Below are positions 47,635 to 59,376 of a stretch of DNA of 64,000 nucleotides, one piece after another. Position 1 is the first letter of the stretch. Each line of letters begins with the position of its first letter. The notes under the pieces were generated by a model that worked only from the letters and a program-made list of their open reading frames with translations, was not told the origin of the DNA and searched no databases. A program made the position numbers and the translations under genes. This DNA comes from Pseudofabraea citricarpa (Eukaryota > Ascomycota > Leotiomycetes > Helotiales > Dermateaceae), in assembly GCA_029641185.1 (NCBI GenBank), contig JAPWGK010000005.1:1488001-1552000 (forward strand), read 5' to 3'.

Positions 47635-50368
47635 CTACAAAGCCTTCTCTCTCTGTCCGGAAAGCCTCTCAAATTTATCAACGCTCATAACGAACGTTCC
47701 TCTTCCACCCGTAAGACTTCTCAAATGCTTAAGATAGCCAACCATTTCTTTGAGCGGAACCCTCGCAGTGACATGTCTCTGCTGACCTGGGCCAGCCGAG
47801 TCTGTCATGGTGCCTGAAGCGAATGGATCAGGTGGTGTATATACTCTACTCGTATCGATAACCGGTAGATCAGTCGTGGTTGTTTCTGCTCCGCTCTCGT
47901 TCTCGAGAGACAGCACATGGCCGCCGCGAGCCGACGAGATGTCGTGGACAATGGCACCGAGTGTTGACTCGTCACAACTGATCACGACGTTCATGACGGG
48001 TTCCATCAATGCGACACTGTTGTTCGCGTGTGCTTCTTTGAGGGCGGCCTGGACAGCGTATCGGGATGCTGATGAGAGCGCAGCTGGCGTTGTCTCAGCA
48101 CCGAAGTAGTCTGTTGTAGGATCGAACTGTAGAATGATATGAGTAGAATGGAGCGGGAATGCCCTTCGCGGTCCACGAGCTAATGCGGCCACTGCACCAT
48201 TGACAAGTGAAGTATGGATTGTTGAGAGGGGAAGTTCAGCAGGTAGTGCAGAGTCGTCTTCTATGTTTGGTATTCTGATGGTAATGGAATTTCCCTCCCG
48301 CTCAAATGTATGATCCGTTGTCGTTTCTGCTCCTTCGATCGGTTCGACAATAGCATCGCATGCAGCTTTGCCTATCTTGCCAGCTATCTCGCGATCAAAC
48401 ACGCATCGATGTGCTGCCGTGCGTGAAAGTACACTTTCTCGGTAGCTAATCTCGATATCGCCCATGGTTGCTTTAGCTTTGAAGTCGTTCACCAAGCGGT
48501 CTCTAGCAATCTCAAGGTGAAGTTCTCCCATTCCAGATAATAACATCTGGCCCGATTCTTCGTCAATATTGACGTGGAGACTAGGATCTTCCCTTAGTAG
48601 AAGCGTGAGGATGTCGGCGACGTTCTTTTCTTCGCTGAGACTATGTGGTTCGATGGCAGCAAAAAAGACAGGTGGCGGAACCTCAATAGGTCTCAACTGC
48701 AGGGTGTTCAAGGGTGCAGGTGGTCCAGTCTTCGGGTGTGCTCCGGGATATGATATAAGTGTGTCGCCTGTACGAGCATATTTGAGGCCTGCGATAACCC
48801 CAATCTGACCCGCTGGGATGCTTACTATTTCAACGGCATCTGACGCTTGCATTTGAAGTAATCTCTGTGCTCTCTCTGTGACATGAAGATTTGTGTTCCA
48901 TAAAGGAGCATTTCGGTTGATAGAACCGGAATAGACACGGACGTATACGAGCACTCCTCGTCGAGCATCGTTAACGACCTTGAAAGCTAAAGCACATGCC
49001 TCAATTTGAGCGACAAGTGAAGTAGGTCTGTTCGATTTTTTGGCAAGCTTTTTAGTTGTCCCCGAGGCCACTGATAGTTTGCCCTGGAGTAGATCGGATA
49101 TACTGCCTTTGGTATTCCCCAGACTAACTTCCGCGTCTGGTCTCTCGGTAGGATCTGGAAGAAGGTCGTTGACGGCATCTAGAAGTGGTTGTACTCCGAT
49201 ATTTCGAAAGCTAGCACCGGCGAATACAGGAATGAGTTTTCCAGAACCATCAATTATGCATCGTCGCAGACTGTCAGTAATTGCCTGTGGAGGAATAGCC
49301 AGACTGTCGTCATTACATTCTAGCCATGTTCCTAGAAGTTCTTCATCGAACTCGCAAAGTGCTTCCACCAAAGCTAGGCGGGCCTTCATGAGTTCTGTTC
49401 GAAGATCTGGATCTTCTTCGGCAAGCTGATCTAGAGTAAAGCTCTGGATACTCTTTCCATCGCTGCCTTCAGCCCATCTCATTGCTCGAAGATTTATGGC
49501 ATCTCCAACTCCTGTGAAACGTCCTTTCCCTCCTTCCCACCAAGGGATTTGGCAAACAGCTGGCCAGCCTCTTAATCGTGAGCCGACCTCTTTCACAGTT
49601 CTTGCAAAAGCAGCACCGTCTCGGTCGAGCTTATTTACGAAAACAAATCGGGGGATATTCCAACTGTTCGCTTGTGCCCAAACCTTTTCGGTTTGAGCTT
49701 CTACGCCAGCAACTCCATCGAGGATACAAACGGCTCCGTCTAAGATTCGCAAAGACCGGATTACTTCGAAGGTAAAATCAGCGTGTCCTGGGGTATCGAT
49801 TAAGTTTATTGTATGCGATCGATGTGACCGTGGCTGTGTAAGGTCTACAGTGGTTTTCCCCTCACCAAGTGGAGGCCAGTGAAGAGTGACTGCAGCAGAT
49901 TGAATGGTGATTCCGCGAGCTCTTTCAGCTGGCAGGAAGTCCGTCACCGTAGATCCATCATCAACATCTAGAACAGAGTTAGATTGAAAATTTTCAAATA
50001 AAAATCTTCTGATTCATGATGATTGAATATAAACTTGTATTAAGAACAAAGCAGAAACATGGCTCACCTCCTATTCTACGGGTGTGGCCACTATAGTAGA
50101 GCATACGCTCAGTAGTTGTGGTTTTCCCCTGGTAAGTTTTAGTGAACCATCTTTGACAATCAGTCTGAATTGGTTTGCTTACGGCATCAATGTGTGCAAT
50201 GATGCCAATATTTCGAGTTGTTTTGGTGAGTTCATCATGTGATGAGATTGAAGATATGTGTCGAGCCAGTGTCTTTGAAGTCCATCTTGGAGCACCAACC
50301 TGTGAGGCAATACCTCTCAGGTGGTGATGCCATATCCGACAACCCTGTTTAGATGCTAACAAATTCAT
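47635..50368 (-). CDS. MEF2: Mitochondrial elongation factor G2 / ribosome-releasing factor 2
   Basis: Model: complement(join(47635..49967,50068..50128,50183..50368)), 859 aa. The Arg/His/Ser-rich N-terminus is a mitochondrial targeting peptide. The GTPase motifs are all present: G1 AHIDAGKTTTTE (split by an intron), switch [33 protein letters not shown] domains II-V follow, ending in [13 protein letters not shown] [16 protein letters not shown]. The split of EF-G into Mef1 (translocation) and Mef2 (recycling, GTP-dependent with RRF) and the sequence features point to Mef2. It diverges from VPS17 over 348 bp. Confidence 0.9.
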
Positions 50369-50716
50369 CACCCAGTCATCTTTGTCTCCCTCTAACGTTG
50401 AACATGTCAGGAGTTCTTGAATTTTGATGGTCGCTTAAGAGTCCCACCGCGCTTATATAAACGCGCTAACCCGTCTCGGTGGTGATTGCCTCGAACTCTC
50501 CAGGCGTCATCTCATCCACCAGCGATTGTTGTTATTGCTTCAATCTATAGCAGCAGCCACAACCTCGGTATTGTTGTTTGGAGCTTCGGGCTTGCTGCCA
50601 TTCTTTTGGTTCCAGACTGCGACAAGCCGAAATTGGCTCCCCCGACGTCATCGTCTCTAGCTTGGCCGATCCCCCGTGTCAACACATCTGCGACTCTACA
50701 GCTCCAATAGGCCAAC
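50369..50716. promoter_or_regulatory. Shared divergent promoter, MEF2 and VPS17
   Basis: These 348 bp lie between two outward-facing starts. No specific factor site is identified. Confidence 0.4.
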
Positions 50717-52650
50717 ATGGATTATTCTACCTCTATACACGACGATAATCCTGCGGGGGCTTCACCATGGGGCAATTCTCCTGCGCCATCGCCGCAGCAT
50801 GCGCGCACCACATTCGGCGGCGCGAGTGAAAGTCCATCCTCTCCAACTCCCTACACTGCGCACTCATTCAATGGAAGCTTCCCACAGGATGAGACATTAG
50901 GTGGTGGTGGCTATACAAGACCGGACAGTGCTGGAGCTACCTCAGTAACAGATACCAGCAGCGATGGCCAGAGACCAGATACCGCAGACTCCATTCAGAG
51001 CAGTGCTGCTGATCAACATCATCCATTCCTGGGCCAAGAAGAGGAGCATAGGCCTTCACAGCAACAGTACCAACCTGCGCAGCAAAGAGAGCAGCCACAG
51101 AGATATCATACGACCGGTCGGCAGTCACAAGCTCAGCAGAGTTCTTTGTATAAGCTACAGGCCAAGATCACTGGGCTGGAACGAACTGGTAGAAAGGACC
51201 CCATTCTGAGGTTTGATGTGCACGTAAGTTACTCGCAATGCTGTACATATCACACTTATACTAATGGTCTAGACCAACCTACCAAAATTCCGCACCACTC
51301 AATTTCGCGATGTTCGTCGTACACATTCCGAATTCATTAAGCTTGCAGACCACTTGATATCTTCAAACCCGGAAGCCATTGTACCAGCTGTCCCACCTGC
51401 ATTGACATCAGCTGGTGCTGGTACTGATGAAGATGAGGCTCGAGTCAAAGCTTCCCTCCAAAGATGGTTCAATTACGTTTGTTCCAACGATGTTCTAATG
51501 AGGGATGACGAGATGGTTCTGTTTGTGGAGAGTGATTTTGGTTATAGTCCTATGCTCAAGAGAAAACAGCCTGCAACTGGCGTACGTCGGAGGGTCATCA
51601 AACAGTTTGCGCCTCCACCAGATGATACGCCAGAACTTCAAGATGCTCGCCCCATTGTGAAGCTGTTCTATCTTGGTACCATGGACGCTGGCCATAAAGT
51701 AGATAAGTTGGTCAAGGCTCGAAGAGGTACGTCAAACTGGATTAGAAATATGAATATACTAATGCGTTGTAGGATTGGGACTTGCGGAGTCGGACTTCGG
51801 TGTTAAACTCGGTGCAATGAGCGTGCAAGAGCCACACACGGGTCTCGCCAATGCTTATAGAAAACTTGGGAAGACAATTCAAACAACTGGAGACTTTCAT
51901 GCAGCTCAGGGTACCGCTGAGGCCACAACGATTGGTGATCCGCTGCAGTACCACTCCCAGGATGCATTCATTGTGAAAGAGACCCTTACCAATCGCCACA
52001 TCTTACTTCGAGAGCTTATACAGGCGCAACAATTGACACGTAGCAAATTGAATGCGGCGGATAGATTGAAGGCTAGTTCATCGGTTCGACGAGAGAAGGT
52101 TGACGAAGCAATCTCTGCCCTGGACGAAGCCCGCAGCAACGAATTATATCTCCTCGGCAAAACTCAACGTGTGACGGCAAATTTGGTACAGGAGCGCCGA
52201 AGATGGTTTGCACGAACGGCAGGAGATTTGAAGCTCAGTCTACGCGAATACGTGCTTCGGGAAATCGAAGCAGAGAGACGGACCTTAGCGACCTTAGAAA
52301 GCATCAGACCTGATATCAGAGCCATTGATTCTTCCGGTGGACTCAGCAGACTAGGAAGAGAAGCACATCCAGCTGCAAGGAGGGCAAGTCTTGCAGCCAG
52401 TCAAGGACCAAAAGGAGACGCGTGGAGTGGTGTACCCAGGAGACCTGATGGACTGAACAGGAGTATTTCCGGTAGCTTCATGTCTGGTGTGCCAGAGGAT
52501 GCTGATGGCGAAGACGAACAGGGTACTGGAAGAGCTCGCGCAGTTAGTGGGGCTAGTTCTGGGGGTCTCACTGGTTTGAAGGAGGAAGATGACGAGGATA
52601 GAGTTGATGCCCGAAATGCAGCCAGTCGGTTGGCTACGAGCACCTTTTGA
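50717..52650 (+). CDS. VPS17: Retromer subunit Vps17 (PX-BAR sorting nexin)
   Basis: Model: join(50717..51223,51273..51726,51773..52650), 612 aa. The Ser/Pro/Gln-rich disordered N-terminus (about 1-145) is followed by a PX domain (LYKLQAKITGLERTGRKDP, RFDVHTNLPKFRTTQFRDVR, RTHSEFIKLADHL), with a fungal insert. A BAR domain of long helices follows (LANAYRKLGKTIQTTGDFH, LLRELIQAQQLTRSKLNAAD, VQERRRWFARTAGDLKLSLR). Vps17 pairs with Vps5 to bend endosomal membranes and carries cargo back to the Golgi. The PX domain of Vps17 in fungi lacks strong lipid selectivity. The tail is Ser/Gly/acidic. Confidence 0.88.
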
Positions 52651-53434
52651 TAAACGAAACGATGAACCCTTCTGTCGGGTCGCATTAATGACAGAAATTG
52701 TATTCCCAAATTTTGTATCACTCATGTCTCTGCTTTACAATTTTCAATTACGTCTGTGGGTTAGGCGATAGCAGGACCTAGAACAGTGAGTCATTCCATT
52801 ATGAGCTGCGATTATTCACATGTGGCGAGATAGTTGTGCAGTTCAATATCATGCACATGCTTGACACTTCATCTCACCGCTGTGACAAGGTTCGCCGATA
52901 CTCGCTCGAATTCTGATATGTCGGCTATCTGAAGAAACAGCTATGATCTCCAGCATGCATAAGAAGCAGCTCGCCAGTCGGATTGAGTGGAAGCTCTTCC
53001 AGCAGCACCAGCGCTACTGGCACTTGTTCACAGTCCTCAGAACCCCAGTATCTTTGGTTCATCAGTGAAGAGCCTTTCCACGGTGCATATTGACACACTG
53101 TTCGAATTGCCAAGTTGATTGGTTGCAGCGGTCGTGCAGGCTCCGAGAAGTGACCAAATAAGGTACTTCCGTACCTCATAGCTCTCTGGAGGGAGGCCTT
53201 TCTCAGTCGATCAATGTGCATCCCGAAGTCGCGATACGCACTCGGGATGACACGTCGCCGAAATTTGAAATAGACTCGACGAGCCGAGCAGCCACGGGTT
53301 TCCTTTCGTTTGGAAGCAATGCCGCATGGCACGGTGATGGGTATTGGGTAACCAGCTTATCAAAGTACCTGCACATTTTGCCTTTTGCCGTCCCTTTACC
53401 CCTGCTACCCCTCGCCTGGCAACGTTTTCCGCTG
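52651..53434. other. Intergenic with one doubtful small frame
   Basis: A minus-strand frame from an ATG at 53221 to 52925 (98 aa, MHIDRLRKASLQRAMRYGST) ends with VLLEELPLNPTGELL. It resembles, weakly, the A10 tail of adenylation domains. No other domain evidence supports it. Confidence 0.25.
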
Positions 53435-53529
53435 TGAGCTAGTCTGAGAACGAGAAGGCAAGAATCGATAAAAAGGGCATCGAAAACCAACTCCCATACT
53501 TTAAATTAGACGTTAGCTGAATTGATATG
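53435..53529 (-). repeat. Copy A of a 96-bp direct repeat (LTR-like)
   Basis: Begins TGTGAGCTAGTCTGAGAACG and shares about 85% identity with the copy at 54980-55076. Read on the minus strand, the intact copy B starts TGT and ends ACA, as LTRs do. The start here is degraded (CAT) by transitions. Confidence 0.65.
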
Positions 53530-54979
53530 ATGGGTTATAGAGCGGGTGTAGTCACGATAAGCACGAGTTTAGTGTCCTAACAAAGTGACCCTTTCAATAT
53601 CCTCACTTCCTTTCTTACCCTCTATTTTCTCTATCTTCACACACCACCGACATCGCAAAACACCCGCCACTAACTACACCCTTCTCCTCTCTAAGCAATC
53701 AATATAAATGAGAACCGCTAAACCCAAAACCCAAGTATATAAAATATAAGTAGCATCGGTCACCTATTCCTATTATAATATATAGTGGGGTCTCGACTCA
53801 GCTACTAAGACGAGGAAAGGGTAACTAAAAGAAAATCCTAAGGCGCAGTAAAATTTAATCTGAGGTATTATAAGCAACTATAGAAACGTAAAGACGCCAC
53901 CAGTCAGCAAAGACACCGTCTAAACTTATCTCCAAGTTGGAGACCCAGGGTTCAAAGGATTTTGAAAATTCACCTTGAGAGATTAAACATCATCATAGGC
54001 GGCAACTACAAATAACAGGTATAGGCTATGCCAATAAACCCTCAATGCGGAGGGATTGTTTGCTTGCAGATTTGACAAAGTGAGCGCAGGAGGAGCTCGG
54101 GTCTGAAAGTGCTCAGTCGAATAAGAATCCCAACCAGGTAATACCCCGGGAGCCCTTAGGAACAACCACGAACTATCATAGCAATAGTAACGATTCAAAG
54201 CAAGAATTAGAGACTCGACCTACATAGATTGTTATAATATCAAAGGCAAAATAGTTAGAAAGATTATACGCAGGTCCCTAAGCAAAATAATATGAGGAGA
54301 GCTAGTATTACCAAGTATTATAGATAACTCTGCTATGAGATAAAAAGCGCAGAAAGAAGAAGAAATAATTCAAATACCTGAAAAGACCACGAATGAGAAG
54401 AAAGTTTAATGCCAGAACTAAACGGGCAAGCCTAAAACCTAGGAAAATAAAAAGGTATAACAGATATTCTAAAAATCGCTAGGATATCTGAAGCAGCCAA
54501 ATGAGGCCTATAAGCACAATCAGACGGCGCTATGAAAATTCTTATATACACAACTATCAGATTGCGTTACCAATAATTTTAGGAATTTTTAATACAGAGG
54601 GCGAGAACGGAAACCTGCTCCTTACTACCACAGATATCAAGCGAGTTGCCCGAAACTCGACCGTAAAATATCGCCTGGAGATAAAAGTACCCCGAGAACC
54701 TTAATGAGAGCAGAAGGGTCAAGGAAACCGACCAAAATTAGCTAGGTTCTTGAGACAGATACACATAACGATTCATGATAGGCAGCCCACCAAAGACAGA
54801 GCGAGAATTAAGCGAGCTTATAGCAAAAACAGCAGTATGCTCATTATTTCCAGAGAGATAAGTAAGCATGAAAACATTGCAGGACCGACAACGGAGAGTA
54901 CAATTATCATGGGATGGTTAGACGGAAACAATACGTTGCCAAAGCGGGTAAATTCATTTTCATTTGTAAGGGGGGTTGG

Positions 54980-55076
54980 TGTGAGCTAGTCTGAGAACGG
55001 GAAGGCGGTAATCGATAAAAGGGGTATCGAAAACCAACTCCCATACTTTAGATTAGACATCGGCCGAACCAATACA
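54980..55076 (-). repeat. Copy B of the 96-bp direct repeat (LTR-like)
   Basis: Shares long exact runs with copy A, for example ATCGAAAACCAACTCCCATA. The outer ends in minus orientation are TGTATTGG and AGCTCACA, the inverted TG...CA of LTRs. Confidence 0.65.
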
Positions 55077-55868
55077 ACCACCTCTTTTCCTCTGTGATCC
55101 CTGAAGTGGCCTGGCACCCGCACCCCCGGTTTGGCGGGGTACGCAATAAATGTGCATGTAACCTCCGCATCGTCTTTTACCAAGATATTGATTCTGTGAC
55201 ATTCCCAAAAACCGGAAAAGGGCAAAGGGAGGAGGAATTGGAGCTGCTGCTGGCCTCGCTCATGAACGTTGCGTTGTAAGTATACAATCTCTACTATTGC
55301 TGCACAAGTCGCTCATAGTTGACGCCATAGAAGCAAGTGTGGCAGCACCGGCTTGCAGCCAGCACTGCAGAAGTACGATCCCGTCATTGAGGAAACATGC
55401 ACTATGTACCTACCCAGGTATTTGACTTTGAACGCAGCAGCTACACTGCAAGTGCAGGGTACAAGCCTCAGTAGTACATCCGCCTTCGGCCATCTTCCGA
55501 ACGTGCATCTTGTACTTCTTTGACTGATAGAGCAAATTGCCATGACAGGGAGATTGGCACTCATTGCCTGCTTCCCACCATCTGCAAATTCCCGGCGAGG
55601 GTCTTTGACTTTCCAGCGAAAGATTAGGGGAGAGATAGCCATGAGCACTGTGACTGGTAGCAGAAGACTTTCACCGCTCATGGCGGAAGATAATGGCAAT
55701 GGCTGATCAAGTAGCTGCCCTCGATATAATAGTCGTGGGGGACCTTCCACCTTTGTCGTTCTTGTGGAGGCATTCTTGTTCTAAACTGTTCCCCCACGAT
55801 ACGGTGTATAAGCTCTTACCAGATTGACAAAAGCTTCAAAACTTAAAAAACAACAGAAGACCAATCCA
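55077..55868. other. Intergenic, upstream of dehydrogenase
   Basis: No gene supported. A minus-strand frame (55313-55750) lacks an ordered composition. Confidence 0.4.
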
Positions 55869-57278
55869 ATGGCTCCATCGGCTGACTCAGAGGCATTCCG
55901 GAGCTCACTGCCGGTCGCATCCCACGCGAAATCGAGCGTGAATGCCTCCGTGCTGCATGGCCCAAAAGACGTCCGCTTGGTAAGTCAGCAGCACATCCCG
56001 CGTTCCTGAAAGTATAAAGTTCTGACCTGGATGCGTACCAGGAGACGAGGAGCATCCAGGATCCTCTAGCGGGCGAGGTACAGATTGCTATCAAGTCCAC
56101 AGGCATCTGCGGGTCAGATGTAAGCTACTACAAGAAGTTTGCCAACGGGGATCTGTGTGCATGCGCACCGCTATCACTTGGTCATGAATCGTCCGGCGTT
56201 GTGGTCAGTATTGGTCCACAAGTCAGTGGGTTTTCCATCGGCGACAGAGTGGCTCTCGAAGTCGGCATTCCCTGTGGACAATGTGGTATCTGTCGAAAGG
56301 GCCGGTACAACTTATGCAAGAAGATGAGATTTCGGAGTAGTGCAAAGAGTGTCCCGCATTTCCAAGGGACGCTGCAAGAGAGAATCAATCATCCTGCTAT
56401 CTGGTGCCACAAGTGAGTTATGTCACGTAGCACAGATGAGACGAGTTTGCTAAATTGTAGTCAGACTGCCAGATCACATCTCATTTGATGCGGCTGCTCT
56501 TCTCGAGCCACTTTCAGTGGCAATCCACTCGCTTAATCGCGCTGCTCCTACTCCTGGATCCACGGCTCTCGTGATAGGAGCTGGCACAGTCGGCCTTCTC
56601 GTAGCAGCCATGGCTCGACAATCCGGTTGTACTTTTGTGACAATCATGGATGTCGACGAAGGACGAGTAGAGTACGCACTTTCCAAAGGTTTCGCAACCC
56701 ATGGCTATGTCGTCCCTAAGCCACTCCACTCGGTCTCTTCATCCTCTTCCATCTCTACTTCAGGCACTTCTACACCTTCACTAAGTTATGGCGCCATGAC
56801 GCCTGTCTCTTCATACAGTGGCACCGCTGAGCGCCTAGATGGTGCCAAAGCCGTGGCGGCCGATGTTTTGGCGGTCGCTAAACCCGACATGGCTTTTGAT
56901 GCCGATGATGAAGATGACGGCGTTGACGTGACATTCGAATGCACAGGTAAAGAAGCATGTATGCAAACTGCACTGTACGCTACGAAGCCAGGAGGCAAGG
57001 TGATAATGGTCGGGATGGGCACGCCTATCCAAACCCTCCCCTTGTCCGCTGCTCATCTCAGAGAAGTCGACATCTTGGGCATCTTCAGATATGCTAATAC
57101 CTACCCGACGGGCATTCGGTTGTTGAGTGGCAAGGGAGCTATGAAGCTGCCTTGCTTGGATGATATGGTTACACATCGTGTCAAAGGGCTTGCAGATGCA
57201 AATAGAGCCTTTGAACTCGCTGGGCGGACGGTTGATGATGATGGGAAGTTGATTCTCAAGGTTGTTGTTGAGGCATAA
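55869..57278 (+). CDS. Zinc-dependent sorbitol/xylitol dehydrogenase-type MDR
   Basis: Model: join(55869..55979,56042..56412,56465..57278), 431 aa. Catalytic zinc ligands are in TGICGSD (Cys) and LGHESSG (His, Glu). The structural-zinc Cys cluster is PCGQCGICRKGRYNLC. The NAD-binding GAGTVG is at about 199-204. The family oxidises polyols (sorbitol, xylitol) with NAD+ in the cytosol. An acidic Asp after strand 2 (IMDVDEGR) supports NAD rather than NADP. The third exon uses the downstream AG (TAGTCAG), which alone keeps the frame. A Ser/Thr/Pro-rich insert (about 249-283) and an acidic run (FDADDEDDG) expand the cofactor domain compared with the usual 350-360 aa. Confidence 0.88.
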
Positions 57279-57597
57279 TTTTTAACTTGTCTTTACAAGA
57301 TACATGAAGAAGTAATAATGGGTATCAATGATCGGACGTAAACAGGCACTGCGGTCTTTTTTCTTCGTCTCCTCTCTTTTGGGGTATAACAGCTAGATTA
57401 CTTGCAATTCTGATACAACTTGGCTTTGCTTGTCCTATTAAGTGAGACTAATAGGCTCTATCGAGTGTTTTGCAATATTCTCATCTGGTCAGATTTTCTG
57501 GTCTTTGCCAATTCATTAATCGCTGCAAACGCCATTTATCCATGCCATGCTTCCCGCCTTACGCCATAAACAAATGCACTCCCCTTTTATCCATTTA
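57279..57597. other. Intergenic between convergent genes
   Basis: Three hundred bases of 3' flanks. No gene seen. Confidence 0.4.
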
Positions 57598-58849
57598 TCA
57601 CAGCAAATCACCAACCCCAGGTAGCAAGACCCCAGAACTGTCGTTGCCCCATGATCGCGGGTCTCCTTTGTTGGATTTCGAGTTCTTTGCCGTATCAACA
57701 ATGGCGAATTTGCGACCTGTTTGTCTGACGTCTTTAATGCTTTGCGTAAGGCTGCTCAGCAAGGAAACCAGATTTACATCGTTTTGTTCGGCAAGGAGCT
57801 CTTGGTTGAAAGCAGCGGAGTCGGCTGGAATCAGAAGACTCAATCTGCTAAGAAGAGCTTGGATTGAGCGGAGAATAGAGTGGTTAACTGGCGTATAGAC
57901 CTTTTCATTGTCCTCGCTGGTCTCTGGGATGGAGTCGGAGACAAATGATGGTGGGAGGTTCTGGAGATAGATTGCAATAAGGTTGATACGGGATTGCAAC
58001 ATCTTGATCGCGTTTGCTTTTGCCGTGAGAGATGCAATGAGTTCTTCGTCTTCGCGCGATAGGAAACCCTGATCGTCTGCTGGGTCGTGGTCTGCCTTCT
58101 TCTTGCCTTTGCCACTAATCTCTGCCTTCTTGCTCGTACCATCTATAGCTGTTGCGTTTCCTCCACCACGGGCCACAAAGTCGACACTAATCATCTCAGC
58201 CTCGCCAGTCTCCACGCTATATGGTAGCTCCTTGAACTTAAGCCTCAATTGCAACTCGCCATCTTTCATTTCCTTGTCCTCGCCGGAGTCTGCAATTACA
58301 TCGTCTGCTTCATAGTTACTTTCGTAAATTGTGAGGGGAAGCTTGCCGCCAACTGAGCCGTCGAGTACTGCGCTTGGGTGGAAGCCGAGTAAAATGGCTG
58401 ATTCGTTGTATTTTTTGAGGATCTGTCGGTGGATAGGCAGATGAACTTGCTGCGGTCCTTCAAGGGGCATAACAGTGTACCAGCCTACAAGGTCAAGTGC
58501 AGGTGCCTTGTGTACATCCTTCACTGCCATAACTGTCAGTACTGTGCAAAGGGAGCTCGTAGCTTATGATGAACATACTTTGTTGTAATCGATCTTCAAA
58601 CCAGGCCTGGCTCAAAATGATCTCATCCTCAACCTCAATAAGCAAACACTCGAAAGCATGCTCGATTGTAATCTCCCGTCCATTCTGCTGGCCGAGCAAA
58701 GCTCCAACAACAGGTCCCTTTTGCTGGCGCAGAGTATGTCGTGTGATGTAATCTGAGATTGTGAGCAGTACCAATGGATGCAAGGCTACCTGGAGACCAG
58801 AATCCGAAGACTTCTGGGTCGAAAGGAGCGGGTTCTCAGAGACAGCCAT
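57598..58849 (-). CDS. CSN6: COP9 signalosome subunit CSN6
   Basis: Model: complement(join(57598..58532,58579..58849)), 401 aa. The N-terminal MPN domain starts [18 protein letters not shown], then [20 protein letters not shown] and AFECLL, without the JAMM metal ligands, as expected for the inactive CSN6/Rpn8 type. Splicing gives [20 protein letters not shown], then [15 protein letters not shown] fungal Lys-rich insertion ([14 protein letters not shown]) precedes the C-terminal helices ([31 protein letters not shown]). CSN6 pairs with the CSN5 deneddylase and scaffolds the complex that removes Nedd8 from cullins. Confidence 0.9.
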
Positions 58850-59376
58850 CTTGGAAATCTGTGTTGCCAGTCAAAAGCACGGAAGGGTGGTGTACTTTGG
58901 CTGAGCTCCGGCCTGGACGTATTCTGAGGAACGTTTGGTGGGTTGCGGTAGCTCACCAGGCTCGTTATCGATACGCACTGGTACGGCAGCCGGTCGTCAC
59001 GTGGACTCGCGTATGATGATGATGATGAAGCTTCGCGTTCCATGATGACGCCCTAAAGATTCAATTCACGAAAGGTATAGGCAAAAATGAATCAGATGAA
59101 TTGATTCGCGTTTATTGTTATACTGTGTTGTGTAGAACTGCAACCAGTACTCAAGGTCACCAGTGGAGCGCCCTCATGCCACGTGCTAGGGAAGTTGTCT
59201 ATCTCCTGGCATGGTAAGTCTTTTACGGCTTTGACAATCCAGGATGCACGTGTCCGTTGTCTATCTCTGGCCTGGCCTATCCTTTATTGCAGAATTCCTT
59301 TACTTTACTGAATGATATATTCCTCCCTTTTCGTAATGATGCTGAGCTTCTTCGTTCCACTCCATCATGGTTTACA
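58850..59376. promoter_or_regulatory. Divergent promoter region, CSN6 and Ser/Pro-rich gene
   Basis: These 527 bp hold both upstream regions. A CACGTG-type core occurs near 59179 and a related ACGTGG near 58998. No gene supported. Confidence 0.35.

Larger units (their letters stand above)
53435..55076 (-). mobile_element. Degraded short-LTR element or TRIM-like remnant
   Basis: Two direct repeats of 95-97 bp bound about 1.45 kb of AT-enriched DNA with no coding capacity. Copy differences are almost all transitions, consistent with RIP. I see no clear primer-binding site, polypurine tract or target-site duplication, so the class is an inference. Confidence 0.5.

Noticed and set aside
52925..53221. 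NRPS adenylation-domain tail
   Set aside because: Only an EELPLNPTGE-like string resembles it; no other adenylation motif nearby.
55313..55750. 145-codon minus-strand frame
   Set aside because: Short hydrophobic patch only, remainder unordered; no family.
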